This document shows, one piece after another, positions 35,701 through 43,945 of a stretch of 64,000 nt of DNA. A program made the position numbers and the translations under genes. The notes under the pieces are model-generated. The model did no database searches. It was not told the origin of the DNA and saw nothing but the letters and a program-made list of their open reading frames with translations. The stretch is taken from NCBI RefSeq assembly GCF_000420085.1, contig NZ_ATUG01000002.1, positions 1,798,001 to 1,862,000 of the forward strand, written 5' to 3'. Source of the DNA: Desulfospira joergensenii DSM 10085 (GTDB lineage: Bacteria > Desulfobacterota > Desulfobacteria > Desulfobacterales > Desulfobacteraceae). Within the stretch, counting starts at the first letter, position 1; each line of letters opens with the position of its first letter.

Positions 35701-36767
35701 CGTCCCGGGGAGGATGAAAAGACCCTGGCCTGTTCCTTGGCGGACAGCCTGGCAAACAGGGGCAGGATGGATACGCCGGGGTGATTTTTCCCCCTCAGGA
35801 TCTCCATGGTTTCCCCGATATCCTGTTCCGTGGGCATGAAGATCAGGATATCCCCGGACCGGGTCCGAGAAATCAGGGCCTCGGCCTCTGCGGCTGCCGC
35901 CTCCACATAGGCCTGGTCGTCCTGGGTTTCCCCCTGGCTGTCGATCATGGGCCTGTACAGGGTCTCCACCGGGAACATGCGTCCCGAAACTTCAATGACC
36001 GGGGCCCTGTCAAAGGCGGCTGAAAATTTTTGTGTATCAATGGTGGCCGAGGTGATGATGAGTTTCAGGTCTTTGCGCTGTTTGATCAGGCGCCGGAGAA
36101 GCCCCAGGGTAAAGTCGATGTTCAGGCTTCGTTCATGGGCTTCGTCCACGATCAGGGTGTCGTATTGGGTTAAAAAACGGTCCTGCTGGGTTTCGGCGAG
36201 GAGGATCCCGTCGGTCATGAGTTTGATATGGGCATGGGCCGGGGTTTTGTCGTCAAACCGGATCTTGTAGCCCACGGACCGGCCCAGGGGCTGGTTCAGT
36301 TCAAAGGCGATCCGTTTGGCCACGTTAATTGCGGCGATTCGCCTGGGCTGGGTGCACCCGATCATGCCGGCGGTTCCCCGGCCCGCTTCCAGGCAGAATT
36401 TGGGGATCTGGGTGGTCTTGCCGGACCCGGTTTCCCCGGAGATGATGATGACGGGATTTTCCTGGACCGCCCGGATGATCTCCTCTTTTTTTCCGGTAAT
36501 GGGCAGATCCGGATTGTATTCCAGGGGCAGGGGCATGGCCTCCATCCTGCGGTTTCGCTGGTCAGCCGATCGCCGGGCTGATTTTAAAAGCCTGTAAAGC
36601 CTGGAATCCGCTTTTTCCCGGCCCTCTTTTTTTTTCATCTTCTTTACCGCCCTCAACTCCCTGAACAGGCGGTTCCTGTCCCGGCACATGCAGTCTTCGG
36701 CGATGGATTCTATTTTTTTCAGCATTTCCATGGAAGGGGAGTTTACCTCAGAAACGGGAAAAGTCAA
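32712..36767 (-). CDS. hrpA: ATP-dependent RNA helicase HrpA
   Basis: 1351 residues, normal for HrpA. The DEAH helicase core starts with Walker A GETGSGKTTQ (residues 111-120) and motif II DEAH (208-211), with SAT (motif III) in IITSATID. The C-terminal helicase half has STNVAETSLTIPGIRYVVDTG and QRLGRCGR. The helicase-associated region follows (RPADKAQAADQKH, LLNIWNAYKE), then a ~700-residue HrpA-specific C-terminal part. It unwinds or remodels RNA, possibly in ribosome rescue or mRNA processing. It is a single gene with its own start near 36767. Confidence 0.95.
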   Translation of the reverse strand: MTFPVSEVNSPSMEMLKKIESIAEDCMCRDRNRLFRELRAVKKMKKKEGREKADSRLYRLLKSARRSADQRNRRMEAMPLPLEYNPDLPITGKKEEIIRAVQENPVIIISGETGSGKTTQIPKFCLEAGRGTAGMIGCTQPRRIAAINVAKRIAFELNQPLGRSVGYKIRFDDKTPAHAHIKLMTDGILLAETQQDRFLTQYDTLIVDEAHERSLNIDFTLGLLRRLIKQRKDLKLIITSATIDTQKFSAAFDRAPVIEVSGRMFPVETLYRPMIDSQGETQDDQAYVEAAAAEAEALISRTRSGDILIFMPTEQDIGETMEILRGKNHPGVSILPLFARLSAKEQARVFSSSPGRKVIVSTNVAETSLTIPGIRYVVDTGLARIPSYSPRTRTTALPVQAISQSSANQRLGRCGRVENGVCIRLFDEEDFSGRPFFTAPEILRSNLAEVILRMISLNLGDVAEFPFIDPPAPKSIRDGFDTLMELSAIRAKKISSKNVRTNGDKKGKKAYELTRTGRLMAKIPVDPKLSRILIEAQKNACLKEAVVIVTALAISDVRQRPADKAQAADQKHGLFRDPSSDFITLLNIWNAYKEVEKKLQTRSKLKKFCTDHFLSFKRIREWQDIHRQITRMLREHGFSPDQSLDPPKSSIGLKSKEFELGGPLYIALHKSLLAGYLGHIAHKKEKNIFNATKGRQAMIFPGSGLFNRAGSWIVAAEFVKTTQLFARGVANIDPAWLEEVGKEICTYTYSNPRWEKKRGEVVADEQVSLFGLIIVSGRPRAYGRINPDEAGEIFIRQALIQGQTHMRFKFMDNNQSLMEDLEDLENKTRQRDILASEEDIFLFYQSRLPRPFFNIRTFARYIKELEDDAFLHMSLEELQRSRVNEEKLALFPDTLETEQGRFALEYAFNPGAEDDGVTLKVPVSQVTQVPRQSLDKLVPGLLEEKIIALIKNLPKKYRVRLVPVQETAARIARDIIGQDKPLFTLLSSWIREKLHLTIPASVWSEDNLADHLKMRISIQDEKGKPIKTMRDLSILGEFPDRKKQPETDAVDRVRKEFERTGIREWSFPDLEPQDIPLANGLSQKLYPGLKIEGDDLCLRLFTSRAQAEKEHARGVARLFQICFPEDFKAMKKDIKMASGLRQIAPYFSTPGDFTSSVTRALVRALFAENIRTRARFLAHAQAVRPDLYNLTMEFIRTVLALGEEYGECFSLIQKLSLKHEKSPATFTILTRLFQDLKNLVPPNFLELYDLDRIKELHRYIACIRIRAQRGADNPVRESQKSSLIQPFQRQLETLVASLSDTSSREKADRAEAFYWLLEEYKISVFAQEIKTRVKVSAKILEKEMSAISTMI

Positions 36768-36917
36768 ATTTTCTTGAAGGGGGGTAACCCTCTGATTTGT
36801 ATTTTTTTATTGACATGGTTCCCATAATAGGAGAAAAAGAACATTGTTCCAAAAATATGGGTATGGGAGAGAAGAAGTCCTTTGGATTGAAATGTAAACT
36901 GATTAATCAGGGGAGAA

Positions 36918-38246
36918 ATGAATCATATGGGAGATAATGTTATCAAAATCGGAGGCGCCAGGAAAAGCGTCTTTAAAGATAAGGTCATGGAGATCCTTCC
37001 CGACGGCGGGAACCTCAATGCCTGCCTGACATGCGGGGCCTGCGCCTCGGGCTGTCCGGCAACCGGACTCGAGGGAATGGATCCCAGAAAGTTCCTCAGA
37101 ATGGCGGCACTGGGGATGGATGAAGAAATTTTAAGCACCAATTGGGTATGGATGTGCTCCATGTGTCAGAGATGCATCTACGTCTGCCCCATGCAGATCA
37201 ATATCCCCCAGCTGGTCTTTTACGCAAGGGCTTCCTGGGACAGGGAAGAAAAGCCCAAAGGAATCCGGGGTTCCTGTGATATGGCCCTGAGGAACGATAC
37301 CTGTTCCGCCATGGGTGCCACGGAAGAAGACTTTGAGTTCGTCGTGGAAGACGTCCTGGAAGAGTACCAGGAATCCCAGCCGGAGTTTGAAGAGATGAGC
37401 GCCGACGTGAACCGGGAAGGGGCCTATTACTTTCTGAACCAGAACTCCAGGGAGCCGGTGACCGAGCCCGACGAAATGGTCCCCCTCTGGAAGATCCTGC
37501 ACCTGGCCGGTGCGGACTGGACCTACGGATCCAAGGGATGGGCAGCAGAAAACTACTGCATGTTCATGGCCGAGGACGAGACCTGGGAGAAGATCGTCAG
37601 GATCAAGGCAAAGGCGGTGGATGATCTGGGCTGCAAGGTCTGGCTCAACACCGAGTGAGGGCACGAACTTTTCGCAGTCCTGGCAGGACTGAAAAAATTC
37701 AACATCCCTCACAAATTTGAAATTCAATCCATTATCCAGCTCTATGCCCAGTGGATCAAAGAAGGCAAGCTCAAACCTTCCTCGGACTGGAACAAGGAAA
37801 GACAGATCAAGTTCACGGTACAGGATCCCTGCCAGCTGGTCAGAAAGACCTTTGGCGATCCCGTGGCCGAAGACCTGAGATACGTGGTCAAGGCCGTGGT
37901 CGGGGAAGAAAATCTCATTGAAATGACCCCCAATCGGTCCAACAACTTCTGCTGCGGCGGCGGCGGCGGCTACCTCCAGTCCGGTTTCCAGGAACAGAGA
38001 AGGGCCTATGGACAGACCAAGGCCAACCAGATCCTGAACACCAAGGCAACCTATTGTATTACCCCCTGCCACAACTGCCATGCCCAGGTCCACGACATGT
38101 CTGAAGTCAATGACCATGCATGGGAAACCGTCCACCTCTGGACCCTGCTCTGCCTCTCTTTAGGCATCCTGGGACCCAATGAGAGGGAATACCTTGGGGA
38201 CGACCTCAAGGAAGTGGATGTGTTTCATCCCGAATCCGCCATGTAG
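36918..38246 (+). CDS. HdrC/HdrB-like (DsrK/TmcB-type) iron-sulfur protein containing selenocysteine
   Basis: 442 residues read through the in-frame TGA at 37656-37658 (Sec247). The two parts on either side of the TGA are in the same frame with no other stop. The N-terminal domain has two [4Fe-4S] motifs: Cys36/39/42/46 and Cys80/83/86/90. The C-terminal domain has a complete CCG motif (Cys305, Cys345-Cys346, Cys384 and Cys387), which in HdrB binds a noncubane [4Fe-4S] cluster. The Sec sits in NTE-Sec-GHEL, where DsrK/TmcB-like proteins have ECGH. This suggests a heterodisulfide-reductase-like electron-transfer or thiol-disulfide role. No other Hdr, Dsr or Tmc subunit gene is nearby. Confidence 0.88.
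37656..37691 (+). promoter_or_regulatory. Sec UGA codon and SECIS hairpin of the HdrB-like gene
   Basis: The UGA is followed by 16 bases and then a perfect 6-bp hairpin, CAGUCC (37675-37680), loop UGGCA, GGACUG (37686-37691). The apical loop lies about 22 bases after the UGA and has a G among its first two bases. This agrees with the distance and loop rules for bacterial SECIS elements that bind SelB. Confidence 0.85.
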
Positions 38247-38270
38247 CATTAAAGATTCAGATAAAGTTAA

Positions 38271-38305
38271 AAACCCGGCCGGCATCAATGCCGGCCGGGT
38301 TTTTG
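38271..38305 (+). terminator. Strong terminator after the selenoprotein gene
   Basis: A perfect stem (ACCCGGCCGGCAT with ATGCCGGCCGGGT) with a 3-base loop and a run of T on the plus strand, 25 bases past the stop codon. It separates this gene from parA. Confidence 0.92.
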
Positions 38306-38417
38306 TCTTTAAAGGGGTCTGGATATCGGATATGGAATTTTAAGGCCGGGATCCTTTTTCCATCTGTTTGACTATCTGATTGCCTCAATCTTTTAATTAT
38401 GATAAGAAATTCTGATT

Positions 38418-39179
38418 ATGGTTCAGATCATCAGCATAGCAAATCAAAAAGGCGGAGTGGGCAAAACAACTACAGCAGTGAATCTTTCCGCTTCCCTGGC
38501 CAAACTCGGGAAAAGGGTTCTTCTGGTTGACTGTGATTCCCAGGCCAATGCCACCACAGGTCTTGGGATTGAAAAACCCGACCTTGAGCTTTCCCTTTAC
38601 CAGGGGATGATCGGGGAAGCAGATGCCCGGGATATCATTCTTTCCACCATGCTGCCCAAGCTTAAACTCATCCCTTCCAATGTCGATCTTATCGGATTTG
38701 AGATTGAAATGGTTTCAGATCCCAGGAGAGAGGCCAAGCTCAAGCAGTTCCTTGTTCCGGTACAAGAGGAGTTCGACTTTATCATCATTGACTGCCCCCC
38801 GGCTTTAAGTCTTCTGACCCTGAACGCGTTCACCGCTTCCCATTCCGTTTTGATTCCCCTCCAGAGTGAATTTTTTGCCCTGGAAGGCCTGGGACAGCTT
38901 CTGGATACGGTCAAACGGGTAAAATCTTCATTTAATCCGGGATTGAAAATAAAGGGCATTCTTTTAACCATGTTTGACAGGCGGACCAATCTGGCCCAGA
39001 ACGTGATGGAAGATGCCAGGCAATACTTCAAAGACCTGGTCTTTAAGACAAAGATCCCCAGGAACGTCAAATTGGGAGAGGCCCCGAGTTACGGCCTGCC
39101 TGCCCTCTTATATGACAAGGCGTCCCAGGGATCTAAGGGGTATATGGCATTCGCAAGGGAGCTGTTAAGAAAATCTTGA
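38418..39179 (+). CDS. parA: Chromosome-partitioning ATPase ParA/Soj
   Basis: 253 residues, a typical chromosomal ParA/Soj without an N-terminal DNA-binding domain. The deviant Walker A KGGVGKT is at residues 11-17, followed by a switch I SQANATTGLG, switch II DCPPALSLLTLNA, and the C-terminal KIPRNVKLGEAPSYG. It binds DNA in an ATP-dependent way and moves ParB-bound origin regions. It leads an operon with parB, an ispH fusion and a FapA-type gene. The usual gidAB/oriC neighbours are absent in the window. Confidence 0.93.
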   Translation: MVQIISIANQKGGVGKTTTAVNLSASLAKLGKRVLLVDCDSQANATTGLGIEKPDLELSLYQGMIGEADARDIILSTMLPKLKLIPSNVDLIGFEIEMVSDPRREAKLKQFLVPVQEEFDFIIIDCPPALSLLTLNAFTASHSVLIPLQSEFFALEGLGQLLDTVKRVKSSFNPGLKIKGILLTMFDRRTNLAQNVMEDARQYFKDLVFKTKIPRNVKLGEAPSYGLPALLYDKASQGSKGYMAFARELLRKS

Positions 39180-39192
39180 GAGTGGAAGGATC

Positions 39193-40065
39193 ATGAAGAA
39201 AAAAAAGAAAAACACCGGCCTGGGCAGGGGAATATCTGCGTTGATTCCCGATCTGGATATGGATTCTCCCGAGGGCGGATCTGATTTTTTCATGTGTCCT
39301 GTCGAGGACATCTCACCCAACCGGTATCAGCCAAGAACCCGATTCAACGAGGAAGAGCTGGCAAGACTCCGGGATTCAGTGATTCAGCAGGGGATTCTCC
39401 AGCCCCTTCTGGTCAGGAACATGGACGGGGGGTATGAACTCATCGCAGGGGAACGGAGGCTTCGGGCCGCCAAGGCAGCCGCCCTGACCAATGTTCCCGT
39501 GATCGTGAAAGATCTCACCGATGAACAGGTCCTGGAAGTCTCCATCATAGAAAATATCCAGCGGGAGAATTTAAATGTCCTGGAAGAGGCAGAAGCCTAT
39601 GCCCGGCTCATTGACGAGTTCGGATACACCCAGGAAAAGGTGGCCGGCAAAATCGGTAAAAACCGTTCCACCATTGCCAATCTGCTCAGGCTGAGGTGTC
39701 TTCCGGATAAAATCAAGGAGAGTCTCCTGGCGGAGAAGATCTCCATGGGCCATGCCAGGGCCCTACTGGGCGGCGGATCTGAAGAAGATCAGATTCAATT
39801 GTTTGAACAGGTTCTGGCCAAAGGACTTTCCGTGCGCCAGACCGAACAATTGGTCAAACAGGCCCGAACCCTTACCCCCAAACCGGTGCAGACCCTCTCC
39901 CCCGACGACAGAAAATTACTTGAAACCACATCTTCAGACCTCTCCGGCCGGATCAATTCCCACGTCAAAATCAGGATGAACGGGGACAAGGGCAGGATAG
40001 AGATCCAGTTCAAGACCCGATCGGAATTTCAACGCCTCGTGGACCTTTTGAGCACTATTTCATGA
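39193..40065 (+). CDS. parB: Chromosome-partitioning protein ParB/Spo0J
   Basis: 290 residues with all ParB regions. These are a basic N-terminus (KKKKKNTGLGRGISALIPD), the CTPase domain with PVEDISPNRYQPRTRF, ELIAGERRLRAA and IENIQRENLNVLEEA (the GERRxRA and ENxQRxxLxxxE motifs), and the helix-turn-helix EKVAGKIGKNRSTIANLLRL. The C-terminal dimerisation part ends in RIEIQFKTRSEFQRLVDLL. It loads on parS sites as a CTP-dependent clamp. I could not find a canonical parS sequence in the window. It overlaps the next gene by four bases. Confidence 0.94.
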   Translation: MKKKKKNTGLGRGISALIPDLDMDSPEGGSDFFMCPVEDISPNRYQPRTRFNEEELARLRDSVIQQGILQPLLVRNMDGGYELIAGERRLRAAKAAALTNVPVIVKDLTDEQVLEVSIIENIQRENLNVLEEAEAYARLIDEFGYTQEKVAGKIGKNRSTIANLLRLRCLPDKIKESLLAEKISMGHARALLGGGSEEDQIQLFEQVLAKGLSVRQTEQLVKQARTLTPKPVQTLSPDDRKLLETTSSDLSGRINSHVKIRMNGDKGRIEIQFKTRSEFQRLVDLLSTIS

Positions 40066-41777
40066 AAATAACCATTGCCAAGACGGCCGGCTTCTGCATG
40101 GGCGTCCGCAGAGCAGTGGACATGGTTCTGGACGCATCCAACACGTTTGACGGTCCCATCTATACATACGGTCCCCTGATTCATAATCCCCAGGTCCTGG
40201 AAATGCTGGAGGGGAAGAAGATCTTCCAGCTGGATTCCATTCCGGAAAAGGGGGAAGGACTTGTCCTGATCCGGGCCCACGGGGTCCCTCCCGAGGATGA
40301 AATTGCATTAAACCGGGCCGGGTTCAGGGTAATGAACGCCACCTGTCCCAGGGTCATCCGGGTCCAGGTCATCATCGATAAACATGCGAAAAAGGGGTAT
40401 TCCACCATCATCGTGGGAGATCCGAAACATCCCGAGGTTGTGGGACTTCTCGGGTATACCCGGGGAAGTGGGTACACGGTGACCTCCATGGACCAGCTCA
40501 GGGCCCTTCCCCGGTTCGAGAATGCGGTCCTGGTGGCCCAGACTACCCAGAACACGGCTTTATACGAAGAAATCAAGGAATGGTGCACTGAAAACGCCCC
40601 CCATTACATGCTCTTTGATACCATCTGCGGGTCCACGGAAAAACGCCAGGCCGAGGCCCGGGACCTGGCCGGGAAAAATGACGCCCTCATCGTGGTGGGG
40701 GGAAAACAGAGCGGCAACACCCGGCGGCTGGCCCAGGTGGCCGCTGAAACCCAAATTCCGGCCGTCCATATTGAAGATGTATCCGAACTGGACATCAGCC
40801 GGCTCATGGATGCCGGATCCATAGCCATTACCGCCGGGGCCTCCACACCCAACTGGATCATCACCGATACCTGTGCAAAAGTGGAAAAAGCCTTTCAGCA
40901 GAGACGTCCGGTACTGGGCGCTTTTGTCCAGGCAAGGGACTTTTTGACCAAGACCAATCTCCTTCTGGCAGCCGGGGCCGGAAGCCTTGCCTATGCCTGT
41001 TCCGTTCTCCAGGGCTTTTCCCAGACCCTGGATCATTCCGTCATCGCCATGCTCTATGTCCTGTCCATGCAGGTGCTGAACAATATCTTTACCATCAAGG
41101 CAGACCGGTATAATAATCCCGACCGGGCCGTGTTCTATGAGAAATATCTCAACTACCTGAGGGCCATGGCCCTCTGTTCAGGAACCGCAGGGCTGTACAT
41201 TGCCTATTCAACCGGTCCGGTTCCCTTTTTTATTCTCCTGATCATGAGTCTTCTGGGACTGGCCTACAACAGCCTCAAGATCTCCCCTCTGCTGTTCTGG
41301 AAAAAGAAAAAATCGAGGATAAAAGACATCCCCGGTTCCAAAACCGTTCTCATCACCCTGGCCTGGGGAATTGTCACCTGCATCCTGCCGGCGGTTTCCA
41401 ACCGGGGCAGCTTTTTTCTGCTGGCCCTTGCATTTTTATTTTCCACTGGATTGGCCTTTGCCCGGACCGCCTTTTTTGATATCCTTGCCATCCAGGGGGA
41501 CAGAATCAGCGGCAAAGAGACCCTTCCCATCCTCCTGGGGGAACAAAAGAGCTTCCATCTGATCATGGGTCTGCTGATATTCGATATTGTTCTGATGATG
41601 GGGGCTTCTTTTCTGGGATTATTGCCGGAAAATGCATTCTGGCTTGCATTGGTGCCCCTTTTCATGGTTTTATTGATCCGGGTCTCCAAAAAAGACAAAT
41701 TGCTGTCCGGGGGACAGTACGAGTTCCTGATTGAATCATCATTTCTTGCAGCCGGGGGGTTGGCTGCCGTAATCTGA
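40062..41777 (+). CDS. ispH: IspH fused to a UbiA-like prenyltransferase domain
   Basis: 571 residues, two enzymes in one chain. The N-terminal ~285 residues are IspH, which makes isopentenyl and dimethylallyl diphosphates. All three cluster cysteines are present (Cys12, Cys95, Cys189), as are His41, His73 and His123 and the Ser-x-Asn of KQSGNT. From about residue 293 is a UbiA-type membrane domain with about eight helices. Its first Asp motif reads NNIFTIKAD (Thr344 where Asp is usual; Asp348 kept). The second reads DILAIQGD (Ala476 where Asp is usual), then GKETLPILLG. The altered motifs leave it uncertain whether this half still transfers prenyl groups. It is coupled to parB by ATGA overlap. 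Confidence 0.88.
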   Translation: MKITIAKTAGFCMGVRRAVDMVLDASNTFDGPIYTYGPLIHNPQVLEMLEGKKIFQLDSIPEKGEGLVLIRAHGVPPEDEIALNRAGFRVMNATCPRVIRVQVIIDKHAKKGYSTIIVGDPKHPEVVGLLGYTRGSGYTVTSMDQLRALPRFENAVLVAQTTQNTALYEEIKEWCTENAPHYMLFDTICGSTEKRQAEARDLAGKNDALIVVGGKQSGNTRRLAQVAAETQIPAVHIEDVSELDISRLMDAGSIAITAGASTPNWIITDTCAKVEKAFQQRRPVLGAFVQARDFLTKTNLLLAAGAGSLAYACSVLQGFSQTLDHSVIAMLYVLSMQVLNNIFTIKADRYNNPDRAVFYEKYLNYLRAMALCSGTAGLYIAYSTGPVPFFILLIMSLLGLAYNSLKISPLLFWKKKKSRIKDIPGSKTVLITLAWGIVTCILPAVSNRGSFFLLALAFLFSTGLAFARTAFFDILAIQGDRISGKETLPILLGEQKSFHLIMGLLIFDIVLMMGASFLGLLPENAFWLALVPLFMVLLIRVSKKDKLLSGGQYEFLIESSFLAAGGLAAVI

Positions 41778-41804
41778 TCGGAAAAAAGGAAAAAAGAGGA
41801 GAGT

Positions 41805-43919
41805 ATGTCAAGCGGGCATGATAGTTCAAATAAATGTCCTTTAATCGGACTCCTGGCAGTGAAAAATCTCTTGATCTCCAAGGCGGAGCTGGAAAAAGGG
41901 CTTTCCGCCTGTGCCGGTTCAAAAGATCCTGAGGCGGATTTGAAGGCCTATTTCCTTTCCAATGAAATGATATCAACGAAAAATATGGATCGCCTGGCCA
42001 GGATGGCGAAAACCCTTGAGATCCGCAGAAAGGAGATCCTGTTCGGCTCCATGGCCGTGCGCCTGGGCTTTATCAATCAGAGCGTGGCAGATCTTGCCCT
42101 GGAAGAACAGGAAGAGGATATCAAAAGCCAGAAGCGGCCCATAAGAATCGGAGATATGATGGTGATCTCCGGCTTCATGACCGAAAGACAGCGGGATTAT
42201 ATCCTCAAGCTCCAGAAAAGGGAGAGAAGGGAAATCTCCCTGCCCCAAGAGACCCCGGTACCGGATCCGGGCAAGGAAAAAGAATCTGTGAAAAAAGAGG
42301 ACGGGAAAAAATCCCTGCCCGAGACCCTGCTTGAGCCCGAGATCATTACCGGCGGAATAAAACTCCAGGTTTCCGGAGACATGATGGCTGCCTTTTTAAC
42401 CAAGACCCCGGAGTTTAACGAGGATGTCACTGTCGGTGAAATCAAAGATGCCCTGTTTGAAAGGGAGATCGTTTTCGGCCTGGTCAAGGACGATCTGATC
42501 CAGGGGTTTATCAATTCCAGCGGCTTCAAAACCCAGTCCTTTAGAGTGGCCAGGGGAATAAAGCCTGTTGAGGGAAAAGATGCCAAGATAGAGTTTTTCT
42601 TTAATACGGATTATCTCCAGGCCGGTGGCCTGGACTCCGAAGGGAACATCGATTTCAAACAGAGGGGGGACGTTCCCCATGTGGAAGAAGGGACCGTGCT
42701 TGCCGAAAAAACCCCCTGTGTGGAAGCCCGGCACGGCCAGAACATATACGGAAACCAGGTGGCCACCGAGACCGGAACCAATCATCCCTTAAAGTTCGGA
42801 AAAGGGGCCAAACTTTCCGAAGACGGCCTCAAGGTTCTGGCGGCTGTCACGGGATTTCCCAAATACTCCCTGTCCGGGAATGTATATGTTCACCAGGAGT
42901 ATACCACGGGCGGAGATGTGGATTACGAAACCGGACACATTGATTATGACGGGAACGTCAATGTGAAAGGGTGTATCAAATCCGGATTCCAGGTAAAGGG
43001 AAACGATATCCAATCCATTGAACTGGACGGGGGCAAAGTGGAGGCGGACGGCAATCTCACGGTGACCGGGGGAATCGTTGAAGGCAAGGTCTATGCCAAG
43101 GGGGACGTGAATGCCAAGTTTGTCCGTAAGTCGGAGATCGTCTGTATGGGCAATGTCATTGTGTCAAAGGAGATCGTGGATTCCACCATTATCTGTTCCG
43201 GTTCCCTGATCCTGGAAAACGGGAAAATCATCTCCTCCGTTGCCACGGCCAAAATGGGGGTCTTTGCCAGGCATGTGGGATCGGAGACCGCATCCCCCTG
43301 CAGGATAAAGGTCGGCCATGATGCCTTTGTCGAAAGAGAATTGAAAAAGATCAATGTCCAGATCGATGAAATCAAGGGAAAAATCAAGGACTGCAACAAT
43401 AAAAAAGAGGTCATGCTCCAGGAGAACAAGGAACTCCAGCTGGAGATCACAAGACTGGCCCATATCCAGGACCGCTCCCAGTTGGAGCAGGAGGAGATCG
43501 GCGGCAAAATCGCCTCCCTTGAAGGCAAGTCCGGTCTGGGAAACACCATAGAGGAACTCCGGCAACAGATGGATGAATTAAAGAAGAACGCCGATACCGC
43601 GGAGAAAGATCTGGATAATTGTTTTGACAGAACCGAAAGTGTTGAGAACGGAATCGAAGTTCTGGAGAAAAAAATAAAGGAACTTGAGGATCTGGAAGAA
43701 GAGAAAAAACTGGAAAAGAAAAACCTGATCCAATGGACCAAAGAAAATAAAAGCAATCCCGTTGTCAGGGTTGAAGGCGCTCTTCAGCCGGGAACCCATA
43801 TCCAGGGATCCCAGAGTGAAATCAAGGTGAAAAATCTGATCCGCCATGCCAGGATCGCTGAAACCAAGGAGGACGGCGCGGGCGGGGGCATTTATCAGAT
43901 GCAGGTGGTCAATTTCTAG
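41805..43919 (+). CDS. FapA-family (DUF342) protein with an N-terminal extension
   Basis: 704 residues. The N-terminal ~150 residues are helical and of unknown type (KNLLISKAELEKGLSACAGS...; VADLALEEQEEDIKSQ). The middle, about residues 180-490, is a FapA/DUF342 beta-helix (DSEGNIDFKQRG, DVDYETGHIDYDGNVNVKGCIKSGFQVKG, GIVEGKVYAKGDVNAKFVRKSEIVCMGNV). Residues 500-660 form a long coiled coil (ERELKKINVQIDEIKGKIKD ... IEVLEKKIKELEDLEEEKK). FapA-type proteins are linked to cell-surface and polysaccharide-related processes, but no molecular role is fixed. It is the last gene of the parA operon. Confidence 0.83.
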   Translation: MSSGHDSSNKCPLIGLLAVKNLLISKAELEKGLSACAGSKDPEADLKAYFLSNEMISTKNMDRLARMAKTLEIRRKEILFGSMAVRLGFINQSVADLALEEQEEDIKSQKRPIRIGDMMVISGFMTERQRDYILKLQKRERREISLPQETPVPDPGKEKESVKKEDGKKSLPETLLEPEIITGGIKLQVSGDMMAAFLTKTPEFNEDVTVGEIKDALFEREIVFGLVKDDLIQGFINSSGFKTQSFRVARGIKPVEGKDAKIEFFFNTDYLQAGGLDSEGNIDFKQRGDVPHVEEGTVLAEKTPCVEARHGQNIYGNQVATETGTNHPLKFGKGAKLSEDGLKVLAAVTGFPKYSLSGNVYVHQEYTTGGDVDYETGHIDYDGNVNVKGCIKSGFQVKGNDIQSIELDGGKVEADGNLTVTGGIVEGKVYAKGDVNAKFVRKSEIVCMGNVIVSKEIVDSTIICSGSLILENGKIISSVATAKMGVFARHVGSETASPCRIKVGHDAFVERELKKINVQIDEIKGKIKDCNNKKEVMLQENKELQLEITRLAHIQDRSQLEQEEIGGKIASLEGKSGLGNTIEELRQQMDELKKNADTAEKDLDNCFDRTESVENGIEVLEKKIKELEDLEEEKKLEKKNLIQWTKENKSNPVVRVEGALQPGTHIQGSQSEIKVKNLIRHARIAETKEDGAGGGIYQMQVVNF

Positions 43920-43945
43920 ATTTTGGGTTCAGAATTTTCAGGTGT

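Noticed and set aside
37131..38135. 334-residue minus-strand frame opposite the selenoprotein gene
   Set aside because: The plus strand carries intact cluster-binding motifs on both sides of the TGA; this frame is their mirror image.
37659..38246. Separate downstream gene beginning at an ATG at 37863
   Set aside because: The frame is open straight through from 37659 without a start signal and joins the upstream gene through a TGA with a SECIS-like hairpin.
38271..40065. parS site near parAB
   Set aside because: No sequence close to TGTTTCACGTGAAACA was seen; the nearest similar text (TGTTTCATCC) lacks the palindrome.
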